This document shows, one piece after another, positions 49,676 through 58,428 of a DNA stretch of 64,000 nt (positions are counted from its first letter, which is position 1; each line of letters starts with the position of its first letter). The position numbers were made by a program, and so were the translations under genes. The DNA is taken from positions 186,001 to 250,000 of the forward strand of contig NZ_JAGIZA010000003.1 in the NCBI RefSeq assembly GCF_017813365.1, given 5' to 3'. Origin of the DNA: Roseomonas indoligenes (lineage in GTDB: Bacteria; Pseudomonadota; Alphaproteobacteria; Acetobacterales; Acetobacteraceae). The notes under the pieces were generated by a model. It worked only from the letters and a program-made list of their open reading frames with translations. It did no database searches and was not told the origin of the DNA.

Positions 49676-51319
49676 TCAGACCAGACCGTCCGCTTCATCG
49701 CGCGCGACGAGCGCGGGGTCGCGCCCCGCCGGGTCGCCCATGCCGCCGCCGCCGGGGAGCTTCAGCAGCAGCCGCTTGCCTTTGGGGATCACTTGGAAGC
49801 CCTTGGTGCGAAGAAGTGTCCCATCCGTCAGCCCCACCCAGCCCGGCGCGCCGTCTCCGCCGCCGTCGCGGCCCTTGGGCGGGTTCGCCACCCGGTCGAA
49901 AATGGCGTTCACGGCGAATTCGGCGTCGTTCTTGCCGCCAATCTCCATCACCTGCCCCAGCCCGCCGCGCGTGCGCCCGGCGCCGCCGGAGCCCGGCCGC
50001 AACTCCTTCTTCCAGAAGATCACGGGCGCCACATTCTCCGTCGCCTCCACCGGCATGGTCCGAACGCCCGAGGGGAAGGCGGTGCCGTCCAGCCCGTCCT
50101 GCGTCGGCCGCGCGCCCGTGCCGCCGGAGTTGAAGGTGATGACCTCGAAATCGGGAAGCTCGGCATTGGCGCCGCTCACCTGCCCGCCGCCGCGCAGGGG
50201 CGGGTTCCAGAGGCAGGAGGAGCCCTCCGCCGTCACCCGGTCCGGCACGGCCTGGTGCAGGCAGCCCATCATCAGGTCCGGCAGGAGTTGGCCGACGACG
50301 TGGCGCACCGCCACGGGATAGGGCCGCGGGGCGTTGAGGATGCTGCCCTCGGGGATCTCCATGCGGAAGGGCAGCAGGGAGGCCCAGTTGTTCGGAACCT
50401 CCGGCGCCACCACGCACTTGATGCCGAAGCAGGCATAGGCCCGCGTATAGGCGGCCGGCACGTTGATGCCGCGCCCGGAGAGCCCGGAGGTGCCTGCGTA
50501 ATCGACGGAGATGTGGTCTTCCGACACCGTCATGCGCGCGCGCAGCGTGACGGGCGCCTCATAGCCATCCGAGCTGATCTGCGCGCTGAACTCGCCGCGC
50601 GGAAGCTTCGCGATCTCGGCGAGGGTGGCGCGGGAGGATGCCTCGAAGATGGACTCCGCGAGGCTGTCGAGCGAGTCCATCCCGAACTCGTCCATCATCT
50701 CCACCAGCCGCCGCGCGCCCGCGTCGTTGCAGGCGCAGAGGGAATAGACATCGCCCTCCAGCTCCGCCGGCGTCCGCGTGCCGGCGCGCAGGATGTCGAA
50801 GAACGTCTCGTTCGCCTTTCCCTGGTCGAAGCACTTGACGATGGGGATGTAGAGCCCTTCCTCGAACACCGAGCGCCCTTCCGGCCCCATGCCGAGCCCG
50901 CCCACGTCGATGACATGCGCCGTGTTGGCGAAGAGGCCGACGATCTGCCCGTTGCGGAAGGCGGGGGTGACGACGGTGAGGTCGTGCAGGTGCCCCGTGC
51001 CGAGCCAGGGGTCGTTGGTGATGTAGTGATCCCCGGCCTTCATCGTCTCCGCCGGGAACTTGGCGAGGAAGTGGCCGACGGACTCCATCATGGAGTTCAC
51101 ATGACCCGGGGTGCCCGTGACGGCCTGCGCCAGCATCCGCCCGCGCAGGTCGAAGATACCGGCGGAAAGATCGCCCGCCTCCCGCACCGTGGTGCTGAAG
51201 GCGGTGCGGATCATGATCTGCGCCTGCTCCTCCACCACGGCGATCAGGCGGTTCCACTGGATTTGCCGCTGGATGGCGGCGAGGGCATCGCGCGGCTGCG
51301 CGTCCGGCGAAGAGCTCAT
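49676..51319 (-). CDS. hyuB: Hydantoinase B / 5-oxoprolinase family protein
   Basis: A 547-residue HyuB subunit, acting with HyuA in ATP-dependent opening of hydantoins, 5-oxoproline or N-methylhydantoin-like rings, or in acetone/acetophenone-type carboxylation in related enzymes. Family marks: AQIMIRTAFSTTVREAGDLSAGIFD near residue 30 (in part), HVNSMMESVGHFL, GDHYITNDPWLGTGHLHDL near 95-113, and the glycine-rich LKLPGGGGMGDPAGRDP near the end. Start overlaps the hyuA stop by four bases (ATGA). The substrate cannot be set from sequence alone. Confidence 0.93.
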   Translation of the reverse strand: MSSSPDAQPRDALAAIQRQIQWNRLIAVVEEQAQIMIRTAFSTTVREAGDLSAGIFDLRGRMLAQAVTGTPGHVNSMMESVGHFLAKFPAETMKAGDHYITNDPWLGTGHLHDLTVVTPAFRNGQIVGLFANTAHVIDVGGLGMGPEGRSVFEEGLYIPIVKCFDQGKANETFFDILRAGTRTPAELEGDVYSLCACNDAGARRLVEMMDEFGMDSLDSLAESIFEASSRATLAEIAKLPRGEFSAQISSDGYEAPVTLRARMTVSEDHISVDYAGTSGLSGRGINVPAAYTRAYACFGIKCVVAPEVPNNWASLLPFRMEIPEGSILNAPRPYPVAVRHVVGQLLPDLMMGCLHQAVPDRVTAEGSSCLWNPPLRGGGQVSGANAELPDFEVITFNSGGTGARPTQDGLDGTAFPSGVRTMPVEATENVAPVIFWKKELRPGSGGAGRTRGGLGQVMEIGGKNDAEFAVNAIFDRVANPPKGRDGGGDGAPGWVGLTDGTLLRTKGFQVIPKGKRLLLKLPGGGGMGDPAGRDPALVARDEADGLV

Positions 51320-53394
51320 CGCGTCAGCTCCAGATATCCCAGCCCATCCATCGTGCAGGTCCAGCCCGGCCCCACCAGCGTGCTCGTCTCCGCCTCCACC
51401 ACGATGCAGGGGCCGGGAACGGCGGCACCGGGCGCGAAGGCATCCCGATCATAAACCGGCCAATCGGAAACCCCGCCCTTCGCCGTATCGCGCACGGCCA
51501 GGCTGCGGATCGGCGTCGGCGCGGGCGCCGCGGCCACCTCGGCCACGGGCGGCGGCGCTTCCACCGCGGTCGCCACCGTCACGGCGAAGGACAGGATCTC
51601 CACGTCGCTTCCCGGCACGGGGCGATCGTAGAAAGCGGCATATTCCCGGTCGTAGGCGGCGCGCACATCGGCCACATCCGCATCGCCCAGGGCCGTGACC
51701 GGCAGCTCCACCGCGATCTCATGGCCCTGCCCGACGTAGCGCATATAGGCAATCCGCCGCTCCACCAGCTCCGCGCCGAAGGCCGCATCCGCCACGACGC
51801 GGCGGGCTTCCGCCGACATCTCCGCCAGCAGCGCGTTCACCGCCGCCGTGTCAAAGGTCCGGAAGCGCTGGTAGAGGCTCCGCACCACCTCATAGCCAAC
51901 GGGCGCGCGCAGGAAACCGATCGCCGAGCCCACCCCCGCGCCCGAGGGCACGAGAAGCCTGTTCACCCCGATCTTCTCCGCCACGCGATAGCCATGCACC
52001 GGCCCGCCGCCGCCGAAGGCGATCACCGCGCGCCCGTCATAGCCCTTCCCGCTCTCGATCGCATGGACGCGGGCGGCATTGGCCATGTTCTCGTCCACCA
52101 CCTCCACCACGCCCAGCGCCGCCATCGCCGGCTCCAGCCCCAGCGGGCCGAGCGAGGACTCCATTGCCGCCGCCGAGGCGTCGGGATGCAGGGTCATGGC
52201 CCCGCCCGCGAAGGTGTCGGGATCGTAGCGTCCCAGCAGCAGGTTCGCATCCGTCACCGCCGGCTTCGCCCCGCCGCGCCCGTAGCAGGCCGGTCCGGGA
52301 TCGGCGCCCGCGCTCTCCGGTCCCACCTGGATGCGGCCGAGCGCATCGACGGAGGCAATGGAGCCGCCGCCGGCGCCGATCTCCACCATCTCGATCACGG
52401 GGATCCGCAGCGGAAGGCCCGATCCCTTCTTGAACCGCCCGATCCGCGCCACCTCGAAGGTGCGGGCCGTCTGCGGCGCGAAATCGTCGATGAGGCAGAC
52501 CTTGGCCGTGGTGCCGCCCATGTCGAAGGACAGCACGCGGTCCCACCCCTTCTGCCGCGCCACGAAGGCGGAGAAGATCGCCCCGCCCGCCGGCCCGCTC
52601 TCCACCAGCCGAATGGGAAAGCGCGCAGCGGTCTCCAGCGTCGTCAGCCCGCCGCCGGAGAGCATGAGGTAGAGCGGGCAGGTGAAGCCCGCTTCCGACA
52701 GCCCTGCGCGCAACCGGTGCAGGTATCCCATCATCAGCGGCTGGACATAGGCGTTGGCGGCGGTGGTGGAAAACCGCTCCCACTCCCGCATCTCCGGCGA
52801 GACCTCGCTCGAGAGGGAGACGGGCAGCTCCGGCCAGAGGTCGCGCACGATCTCCGCCGCCTGACGCTCATGCGTGGGATTGACGAAGGCGTGCAGGAAG
52901 CCGATCGCCAGGCTCTCGATACCCTCCGCCTTCATGAAGGTCACGGCCTCGCGCACCGCCGCCGTGTCCAGCGGCAGCAGGACACGTCCCTCATTGTCCA
53001 GCCGCTCCGGCACCGGCAGGCGCCAGCGCCGCGGCACCAGGGGCTGCGGCAGGGTGATGTTCAGGTCGTACTGGTCGTAGCGGCTCTCATTCCCCAGCGC
53101 GAGGACGTCGCGGAAGCCCTCCGTCGTCAGCAGCGCGGTCCGCGCGCCCTTGCGCTCGATCACGGCATTCGTCGCCAGCGTCGTGCCGTGGATGAAGAGG
53201 GAGACGTCGGCCGGCCCCATCCCCGCCTTGGCGAGCACCGCGCGGATGCCCTCCAGCACGCCCTTCTCGGGCGCAGCGGGGGTGGTCAGCACCTTTGCCG
53301 TCCAACGCTCGTAACCGCCCATCCCGTCCGCGCGCTCCAGCGCGAGGTCCGTGAAGGTGCCGCCGATGTCGGAGGCCAGCCGTACGTCACCCAC
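51316..53394 (-). CDS. hyuA: Hydantoinase A / 5-oxoprolinase family protein
   Basis: A 692-residue HyuA subunit with the ASKHA ATP-binding fold. The phosphate-1 loop is LASDIGGTFTDLALE (residues 6-20); FIHGTTLATNAVIERKGARTA is near 66-86, SVDALGRIQVGPESAGADPGPACYG (here noted in part as GPESAGADPGPACYG) near 360, AFGGGGPVHGYRVA near 457, and PSGAGVGSAIGFLRAPV near 478. The start is GTG with GGAG upstream, three bases after the SDR stop. It forms an SDR-hyuA-hyuB(-yaiI) operon. Confidence 0.94.
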   Translation of the reverse strand: MGDVRLASDIGGTFTDLALERADGMGGYERWTAKVLTTPAAPEKGVLEGIRAVLAKAGMGPADVSLFIHGTTLATNAVIERKGARTALLTTEGFRDVLALGNESRYDQYDLNITLPQPLVPRRWRLPVPERLDNEGRVLLPLDTAAVREAVTFMKAEGIESLAIGFLHAFVNPTHERQAAEIVRDLWPELPVSLSSEVSPEMREWERFSTTAANAYVQPLMMGYLHRLRAGLSEAGFTCPLYLMLSGGGLTTLETAARFPIRLVESGPAGGAIFSAFVARQKGWDRVLSFDMGGTTAKVCLIDDFAPQTARTFEVARIGRFKKGSGLPLRIPVIEMVEIGAGGGSIASVDALGRIQVGPESAGADPGPACYGRGGAKPAVTDANLLLGRYDPDTFAGGAMTLHPDASAAAMESSLGPLGLEPAMAALGVVEVVDENMANAARVHAIESGKGYDGRAVIAFGGGGPVHGYRVAEKIGVNRLLVPSGAGVGSAIGFLRAPVGYEVVRSLYQRFRTFDTAAVNALLAEMSAEARRVVADAAFGAELVERRIAYMRYVGQGHEIAVELPVTALGDADVADVRAAYDREYAAFYDRPVPGSDVEILSFAVTVATAVEAPPPVAEVAAAPAPTPIRSLAVRDTAKGGVSDWPVYDRDAFAPGAAVPGPCIVVEAETSTLVGPGWTCTMDGLGYLELTR

Positions 53395-53397
53395 CGG

Positions 53398-54186
53398 TCA
53401 GATGCTCCGCACCACGCCGCCGTCAATCTTGATGATGCTGCCGGTGATGTAGGCCCCGGCCTCGGATGCGATGAAGGCGGTGGTCTTGCCGAACTCCGTC
53501 GCCGTGCCGTAGCGGCGCAGCGGGATCGTGGCCTCGCGGTCCTTGATCACCTGCTCCGGCGTCTTGCCGGACTTGGTGGCCGCGGCCTGGGCCAGCTCAT
53601 AGGTGCGGTCGGTCTGGATCGCGCCGGGGGCGACGATGTTCACCGTCACGTTGTCCGGCCCCACCTCGTCGGCCAGGGTCTTCGCCCAGCCCACGATGTT
53701 GGCGCGCAGCACGTTGGACAGGGCCAGGTTCGGCAGCGGCTGGATCATGCCGGAGCTGCCGACGGCGATGATCCGCCCGAACTTCCGCTCCCGCATGCCC
53801 GGCAGGGCGAGGTTCGCCAGCCGGATGGGGGAGAGCACGATGCGCCGGAACCAGGTCTCCAGCGCCTCCTCCGTCAGGTCGGCCGCCGTGCCGGCCGGCG
53901 GGCCGCCATGGTTCAGAACGAGGATGTCCACCCCGCCCAGCGCCTTCACCGCGCCGGCATAGAGGGCGTCCATGTCCTCGCCCTTGGCGACGTCCGCCGC
54001 GAAGGCCTGCGCCACCGGCGCGCCCATGCCCTTCAGCGCCTCGCAGACCGGCGCCAGCCGCTCCGCGTCACGCCCGGAGATGGCGAGCGATGCGCCGTCG
54101 GCGGCCAGGGCCTCCGCGATCGCCCGGCCCAGGCCCTTGGAGGCGCCCATCACCAGCGCCCGCTTGCCACGAAGACCGAGTTCCAT
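53398..54186 (-). CDS. SDR family oxidoreductase with altered catalytic residues
   Basis: A 262-residue short-chain dehydrogenase fold. The nucleotide-binding ALVMGASKGLGRAIA is at residues 10-24 and NHGGPP takes the NAG position near 92-97. The catalytic serine is S144, but the expected YxxxK is replaced by S157-x3-R161 (NLALSNVLRANIV). The C-terminal GSIIKIDGG is standard. Either catalysis is by a different mechanism, or the protein is non-catalytic. Start placed at MELGLRGKRA; 41 upstream codons are open but not conserved. First gene of the hydantoinase operon. Confidence 0.9.
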   Translation of the reverse strand: MELGLRGKRALVMGASKGLGRAIAEALAADGASLAISGRDAERLAPVCEALKGMGAPVAQAFAADVAKGEDMDALYAGAVKALGGVDILVLNHGGPPAGTAADLTEEALETWFRRIVLSPIRLANLALPGMRERKFGRIIAVGSSGMIQPLPNLALSNVLRANIVGWAKTLADEVGPDNVTVNIVAPGAIQTDRTYELAQAAATKSGKTPEQVIKDREATIPLRRYGTATEFGKTTAFIASEAGAYITGSIIKIDGGVVRSI

Positions 54187-54307
54187 CGAAACCTCCAACC
54201 GAATCAGGGCGGGGACCCTGGACCGCGTCTCCGGGGCTGGCAAGATCGGGGCCGCCATCGCCGGCAACGGGTTTGGCAAGCTGCCCTGCCGCGGGCATCC
54301 TGTCGCC

Positions 54308-55276
54308 ATGCCCCGCCCGACCCTGCTTCAAACCCGCACCCTGCCCGCGGCCGTGGAGGCCCGGGCTGCCCGGGACTATGCCGTCCGACGCCCGGAGGGG
54401 CCGGACCGCACCCTCGATGCCGCCGCCCTCCTCGCCGCCGCCGGGGGGTGCGATGGCATCCTCTGCGCCGCCGGGGACGCGCTGGACGCGAAGACCCTCG
54501 CCGCCCTGCCGGAGAGCGTGCGGATCATCGCCACCTTCTCCGTCGGCACGGACCACATCGCGCTGGACGCGGCGCGGGCGCGTGGCATCGCCGTGACCAA
54601 CACGCCGGACGTGCTGAGCGTGGCCACCGCCGAGATCGCCATGCTGCTGGTCCTCATGTGCGCCCGCCGCGCGGGCGAGGCGGAGCGGCTGCTGCGCGCC
54701 CGCGAATGGACGGGCTGGGCCCCCACCCAGCTCATGGGCGTGACGTTGGAGCGCAAGCGCCTGGGTGTCCTCGGCATGGGGCGCATCGGGCGGGAGCTGG
54801 CCCGCATGGCCCGCGGCATGGGGATGGAGATCCACTACCGGAACCGCGCGCGGCTGGCGCCGGAGGAGGAGGAAGGGGCGACCTTCCACGCGGACGACGA
54901 GAGCTTCCTCGCGGCCTGCGACGTGCTTTCCATGCACATCCCCGGCGGCCCCGCCACCAATGGCTGGCTGAACGCGGCCCGCATCGCTGCCCTGCCCCGC
55001 GGCGCCATCGTGGTGAACACCGGCCGCGGCACCACGGTGGACGACGAGGCGCTCTGCGGGGCGCTGCGGGCCGGCCACCTGCGCGCCGCGGGGCTCGACG
55101 TCTTCGCCGGGGAGCCGGCCATCTACGAGGGCTACCACAGCGCCCCGAACGTCACCCTCCTGCCCCATCTCGGCAGCGCCACCGTGGAGACGCGGGACGC
55201 CATGGGCTTCCGCTGCCTCGACAACCTCGACGCCCTGCTGCTGCACGGCGGCGAGCCGCCCCACCGCGTCGCCTGA
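54308..55276 (+). CDS. D-isomer-specific 2-hydroxyacid dehydrogenase
   Basis: A 322-residue NAD(P)-dependent enzyme probably reducing glyoxylate, hydroxypyruvate or a related 2-oxoacid. The Rossmann motif is GVLGMGRIGRELARMARGMG near residues 155-174. Catalytic residues are the arginine in VNTGRGTTVDDEAL near 238, the glutamate in GLDVFAGEPAIYEGY near 265, and the histidine in LLPHLGSATVETRDA near 285. FSVGTDHIALDAARARGIAVTN near 78-99 is the substrate-domain signature. The ATG was chosen because it gives the family length. Divergent from the SDR gene (121-base gap). Confidence 0.93.
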   Translation: MPRPTLLQTRTLPAAVEARAARDYAVRRPEGPDRTLDAAALLAAAGGCDGILCAAGDALDAKTLAALPESVRIIATFSVGTDHIALDAARARGIAVTNTPDVLSVATAEIAMLLVLMCARRAGEAERLLRAREWTGWAPTQLMGVTLERKRLGVLGMGRIGRELARMARGMGMEIHYRNRARLAPEEEEGATFHADDESFLAACDVLSMHIPGGPATNGWLNAARIAALPRGAIVVNTGRGTTVDDEALCGALRAGHLRAAGLDVFAGEPAIYEGYHSAPNVTLLPHLGSATVETRDAMGFRCLDNLDALLLHGGEPPHRVA

Positions 55277-55329
55277 CCTCTGCAGCCGCGTCCGGGCGCC
55301 GGGGCACGGATCCAGCCAAGGAAACCCCT

Positions 55330-55980
55330 ATGCTCTTCGACTTCGAGGCCCTTCCGAAGAAGGACCGCTACAAGCTGGTGGTCTCCACCATCGTTCCCCG
55401 CCCCATCGCATGGATGGTGACGCAGGACGCGGAGGGGCGGACCAATGCCGCACCCTTCTCCTTCTTCAACGTGTTCAGCAACGACCCCGTGGTGGTCGGC
55501 ATCGGCGTCGGCGCCCGCGGCATGGGCGGCGAGGAGAGGTCGGACATGAAGGACACGATGGACAACATCCGCGCGCTGGGCGAGTTCACCGTCTGCATGG
55601 TCAGCGAGGAGCTGGCTGAGGCGATGAACGTCACTGGCGCCGAGTACCCGACGGGGGTGGACGAGATCGCCATGGCCGGCCTCACCACCGCGCCTTGCGC
55701 GAAGGTCCGCACGCCCCGCATCGCGGAGAGCCCGGTGGCGCTGGAGTGCAAGCTCTGGCAGGCCATTCCCATCGGCACCCACAACCTAGTCCTCGGCGAG
55801 GTGGTCGCCGTCCACGTGCAGGACGAGTGCATGCTCGACGTGAACCGCCTCTACGTCGACACGCCGAAGCTGAACCTGGTGGGCCGCCTGCATGGCGGCG
55901 GCTGGTACGCCCGCACCACGGACCGCTTCGACATGCCCCGCGTCACGCCCGAGCAGGTGGAGGCCCGCCGCAAGGGCTAA
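55330..55980 (+). CDS. Flavin reductase family protein
   Basis: A 216-residue FMN-binding split-barrel protein of the flavin-reductase/DIM6-NTAB group, supplying reduced flavin or acting as an oxidoreductase. Marks are VSTIVPRPIAWMVTQDAEG near residues 18-36, NAAPFSFFNVFSNDPVVVGIG near 39-59 with the FMN-contact residues, KDTMDNIRALGEFTVCMVSE near 74-93, and HNLVLGEVVAVHVQDE near 152-167. 53 bases downstream of the 2-hydroxyacid dehydrogenase gene, so likely cotranscribed. No partner monooxygenase is adjacent. A very long open frame upstream in the same register is antisense artefact. Confidence 0.9.
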   Translation: MLFDFEALPKKDRYKLVVSTIVPRPIAWMVTQDAEGRTNAAPFSFFNVFSNDPVVVGIGVGARGMGGEERSDMKDTMDNIRALGEFTVCMVSEELAEAMNVTGAEYPTGVDEIAMAGLTTAPCAKVRTPRIAESPVALECKLWQAIPIGTHNLVLGEVVAVHVQDECMLDVNRLYVDTPKLNLVGRLHGGGWYARTTDRFDMPRVTPEQVEARRKG

Positions 55981-56024
55981 GGGGAAAACTGGCCCGGCCA
56001 GCCGGCCTGGGCTAATTTTGCTTC

Positions 56025-56588
56025 ATGCGGATCTACCTTGCGGGCCCGGAAGTCTTCCTGCCGGATGCCGGCGCGCTGGCCGAGGCCAAGCGCGCCCTCT
56101 GCGCGCGCCACGGCGCCACCGGCATCTTCCCCACCGATCCCGTGCACTGCCCGGCGGCCGACGCGGCCTCGGAGGATTGGCTGGCCATCTACCTCCGCAA
56201 CGAGGCCCATATCCGCGGGGCGGAGGCGCTGATCGCCAACCTCACCCCGTTCCGCGGCCCCTCCGCCGATGCGGGCACGGTGTACGAACTGGGCTTCATG
56301 CGCGCCCTCGGCCGGCCCATCGCCGGCTACTCCAACGCAGCGATGCCTTTCGAGGAGCGCAGCCGCGCCTTCCTGGGTCCCGCCGCGCGCCGCCGCCCGG
56401 ACGGCGCCTGGGAGGACGCCGAGGGCCTGCACCTCGAATCCTTCGGCCTGCGGGACAACCTGATGATCGACGGCGGCATACGCGCCGCCGGCGGCCCCTT
56501 CGTGACGCGTGACGTGCCGGAAGAGGTGCGCTGGCGTGACCTGGCCGCCTTCGAGGAGGCGCTGCACCTCCTCCTTGAAGCGCGCTGA
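56025..56588 (+). CDS. Nucleoside 2-deoxyribosyltransferase
   Basis: A 187-residue member of the nucleoside 2-deoxyribosyltransferase family, which swaps or hydrolyses the base of 2'-deoxynucleosides in salvage or nucleotide-pool sanitation. It opens with MRIYLAGPEVFLPDA, has FPTDPV near residue 30-35, the RNEAHIRGAEALIANLTPFRGPSADAGT segment (noted in part as IANLTPFRGPSADAG) near 70-84, and the catalytic glutamate in TVYELGFMRALGRPI near 85-99. It lies 44 bases after the flavin reductase gene and 62 before tRNA-Ser. Confidence 0.9.
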   Translation: MRIYLAGPEVFLPDAGALAEAKRALCARHGATGIFPTDPVHCPAADAASEDWLAIYLRNEAHIRGAEALIANLTPFRGPSADAGTVYELGFMRALGRPIAGYSNAAMPFEERSRAFLGPAARRRPDGAWEDAEGLHLESFGLRDNLMIDGGIRAAGGPFVTRDVPEEVRWRDLAAFEEALHLLLEAR

Positions 56589-56650
56589 GCAGAATCCCTG
56601 CCGCACCGGCTTGCCCGCCCGTCCCTTGCCCCCTATACCCCGGCGCCGTT

Positions 56651-56741
56651 GGACAGGTGGCCGAGCGGTCGAAGGCGCGCGCCTGGAAAGTGCGTATAGG
56701 TCAAAAGCCTATCGTGGGTTCGAATCCCACCCTGTCCGCCA
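56651..56741 (+). tRNA. tRNA-Ser (GGA)
   Basis: A 91-base class II tRNA with acceptor stem GGACAGG/CCTGTCC, anticodon stem CGCGC/GTGCG around loop CTGGAAA (anticodon GGA, reading UCC serine), a long variable arm (TATAGG...CCTATC pairing), T-arm GTGGG-TTCGAAT-CCCAC, discriminator G and encoded CCA. The long variable arm confirms serine. The 171 bases after it, up to the glycosyltransferase gene, contain no gene I can support. Confidence 0.97.
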
Positions 56742-56912
56742 TCCGCCCCTCCGCAAGATCCCGAACGTCTCATCTTTGGCCCGGAGCGGATCTGCCCCGC
56801 CATGGCTTGATCCCCGCCCGATTTTGAGCGACCAGCCGTTCCGCGGGCCGGTCCGCAGCGGCGTTCCCGGCCGGTGCCCGCCTCCTCCCCCCTCCGCCGG
56901 AGCGAACGACGC

Positions 56913-58424
56913 ATGACGACGATCTGGATCGATGTGGAGGATCTGTTCGATTACGCCGTGGTGAACCCCCGGCCGAGCGGCATCCAGCGCGTCGAGTACG
57001 AGATCTGTCGCTGCCTCGTGACCGCCGGCGCGCCGGGAAGCGTGCGCTTCCTGCGGCACGCCGCGGGCGGCACGGATTTCCGCAGCGTCGCCTGGCATGA
57101 GGTGGAGTCCCTCTTCGCCGGCTTCAGCAAGCCCGCCAGCGGCACGGCCGAGGCCGCCGCGGCCCCCACCCCCGCCAGCGGCACGCTGGCCGCCTCCGTG
57201 CCGGACCTTCCCCCGCCGCCGCGCCGCCTCCGCCGCCGCGTGCTGAGCTGGCTGGCCCGCCGCACGCCGGAACCGCTCCGCAGCCCGCTGGGCGAGGCCG
57301 TCATCCACCAGATCGTGGCGCTGCGCAGCGCCGCCCAGGCCGGGCGCATCGCCTGGTCCGCCGTCAAGCGGCCGGCGCGCCCGCCCATGGCCCTTCCGGC
57401 GCCACCGCCGGCACCGGTGCCGCTCTCAGGGGCCGAACCTTCCTCCGCCGCTCCCGCAATCCTGCCGGACGTCGGCGGCGCCGACCCCTTCGCGGCGGCC
57501 GGGCCGGGCGACACCCTGCTCGTCCTCGGCTCGCCCTGGTTCCACGCCGGCTATGGCGCGCTGATCGAGCGGATGAAGGCGGCGAAGGGCATCCGCTTCG
57601 GCGTGCTGCTCTACGACATCATCCCGCTGCGCCGTCCGGAGTTCTGCGACCAGGGACTGGTACGCATTTTCGATCACTGGCTCAGCACCGTGCTGCCGCA
57701 TGCGGACATTCTGCTGGCCATTTCCAAGGCCAGCGCCGACGATATCGACGCTTACGGCAAGGAGAGGGGCTGGAACCTGAAGGCCCGCCCCGTCGCCATC
57801 CCCATGGGCACGGGCTTCGGCACCCCTGCCCCCGCCACCCGCCTAGCCGGGCGCGACTACCCGGAGGCGGGAAGCTACGCCCTCATCGTCTCCACCATCG
57901 AGGCGCGGAAGAACCACATCCTGCTCTTCCGCGTCTGGCGGCGCATGCTGGAAGAGATGCCGCGGGACAAGGTGCCCACCCTCGTCTTCGCCGGGCGCGT
58001 CGGCTGGATGGTCTCCGACCTGATGCAGCAGCTGAAGAACGCGAACTTCCTGGACGGCAAGCTGGTGCTGTTCCAGGACCCGACCGATGGCGAGCTGACC
58101 ACCCTGTACCAGGGCGCGCAATTCACCCTCTTCCCCTCCTTCTACGAGGGCTGGGGCCTGCCGGTGACGGAGAGCCTGGCCTTCGGCAAGCCCGCCATCA
58201 TCTCCAGCAGCACTTCCCTGCCGGAAGCGGGCGGGACGCTCGCCCGCTACTTCGATCCGGAGAACACCGCCGAGGCCTACCGGGTGATCCGGCAGGTGGT
58301 GGAGGACCCGGAAGGGCTGCGGCGCTGGCAGGGGCGGGTGGCGCGGGAGTTCCGCCCGGTGTCCTGGGACGAGGCCGCCGAGGCCGTGCTGCGCGCCTTG
58401 CAGGAGCCCGCGCCGGCGGCTTAG
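56913..58424 (+). CDS. GT4-family glycosyltransferase
   Basis: A 503-residue glycosyltransferase of the GT-B fold, group 1. The C-terminal half has the nucleotide-sugar site: LIVSTIEARKNHILLFRVW near residues 324-342 and the E-x7-E motif in FYEGWGLPVTESLAFGKP near 410-427. The N-terminal part starts IWIDVEDLFDYAVVNPRPSGIQRVEYE (noted in part as NPRPSGIQRVEYE) near 17-29, an entry seen in surface-polysaccharide transferases, and then has a 110-residue alanine/proline-rich low-complexity insert. Cytoplasmic; likely builds extracellular polysaccharide or O-antigen. The start ATG follows GAGCGAACG; upstream in-frame start 13 codons earlier is less likely. Confidence 0.9.
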   Translation: MTTIWIDVEDLFDYAVVNPRPSGIQRVEYEICRCLVTAGAPGSVRFLRHAAGGTDFRSVAWHEVESLFAGFSKPASGTAEAAAAPTPASGTLAASVPDLPPPPRRLRRRVLSWLARRTPEPLRSPLGEAVIHQIVALRSAAQAGRIAWSAVKRPARPPMALPAPPPAPVPLSGAEPSSAAPAILPDVGGADPFAAAGPGDTLLVLGSPWFHAGYGALIERMKAAKGIRFGVLLYDIIPLRRPEFCDQGLVRIFDHWLSTVLPHADILLAISKASADDIDAYGKERGWNLKARPVAIPMGTGFGTPAPATRLAGRDYPEAGSYALIVSTIEARKNHILLFRVWRRMLEEMPRDKVPTLVFAGRVGWMVSDLMQQLKNANFLDGKLVLFQDPTDGELTTLYQGAQFTLFPSFYEGWGLPVTESLAFGKPAIISSSTSLPEAGGTLARYFDPENTAEAYRVIRQVVEDPEGLRRWQGRVAREFRPVSWDEAAEAVLRALQEPAPAA

Positions 58425-58428
58425 GCGC

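Noticed and set aside
51721-55329. About 1200 codons open in frame ahead of the flavin reductase gene
   Set aside because: It is antisense to hydantoinase and SDR genes and is low-complexity; a by-product of high GC. The reductase starts at its own ATG at 55330.
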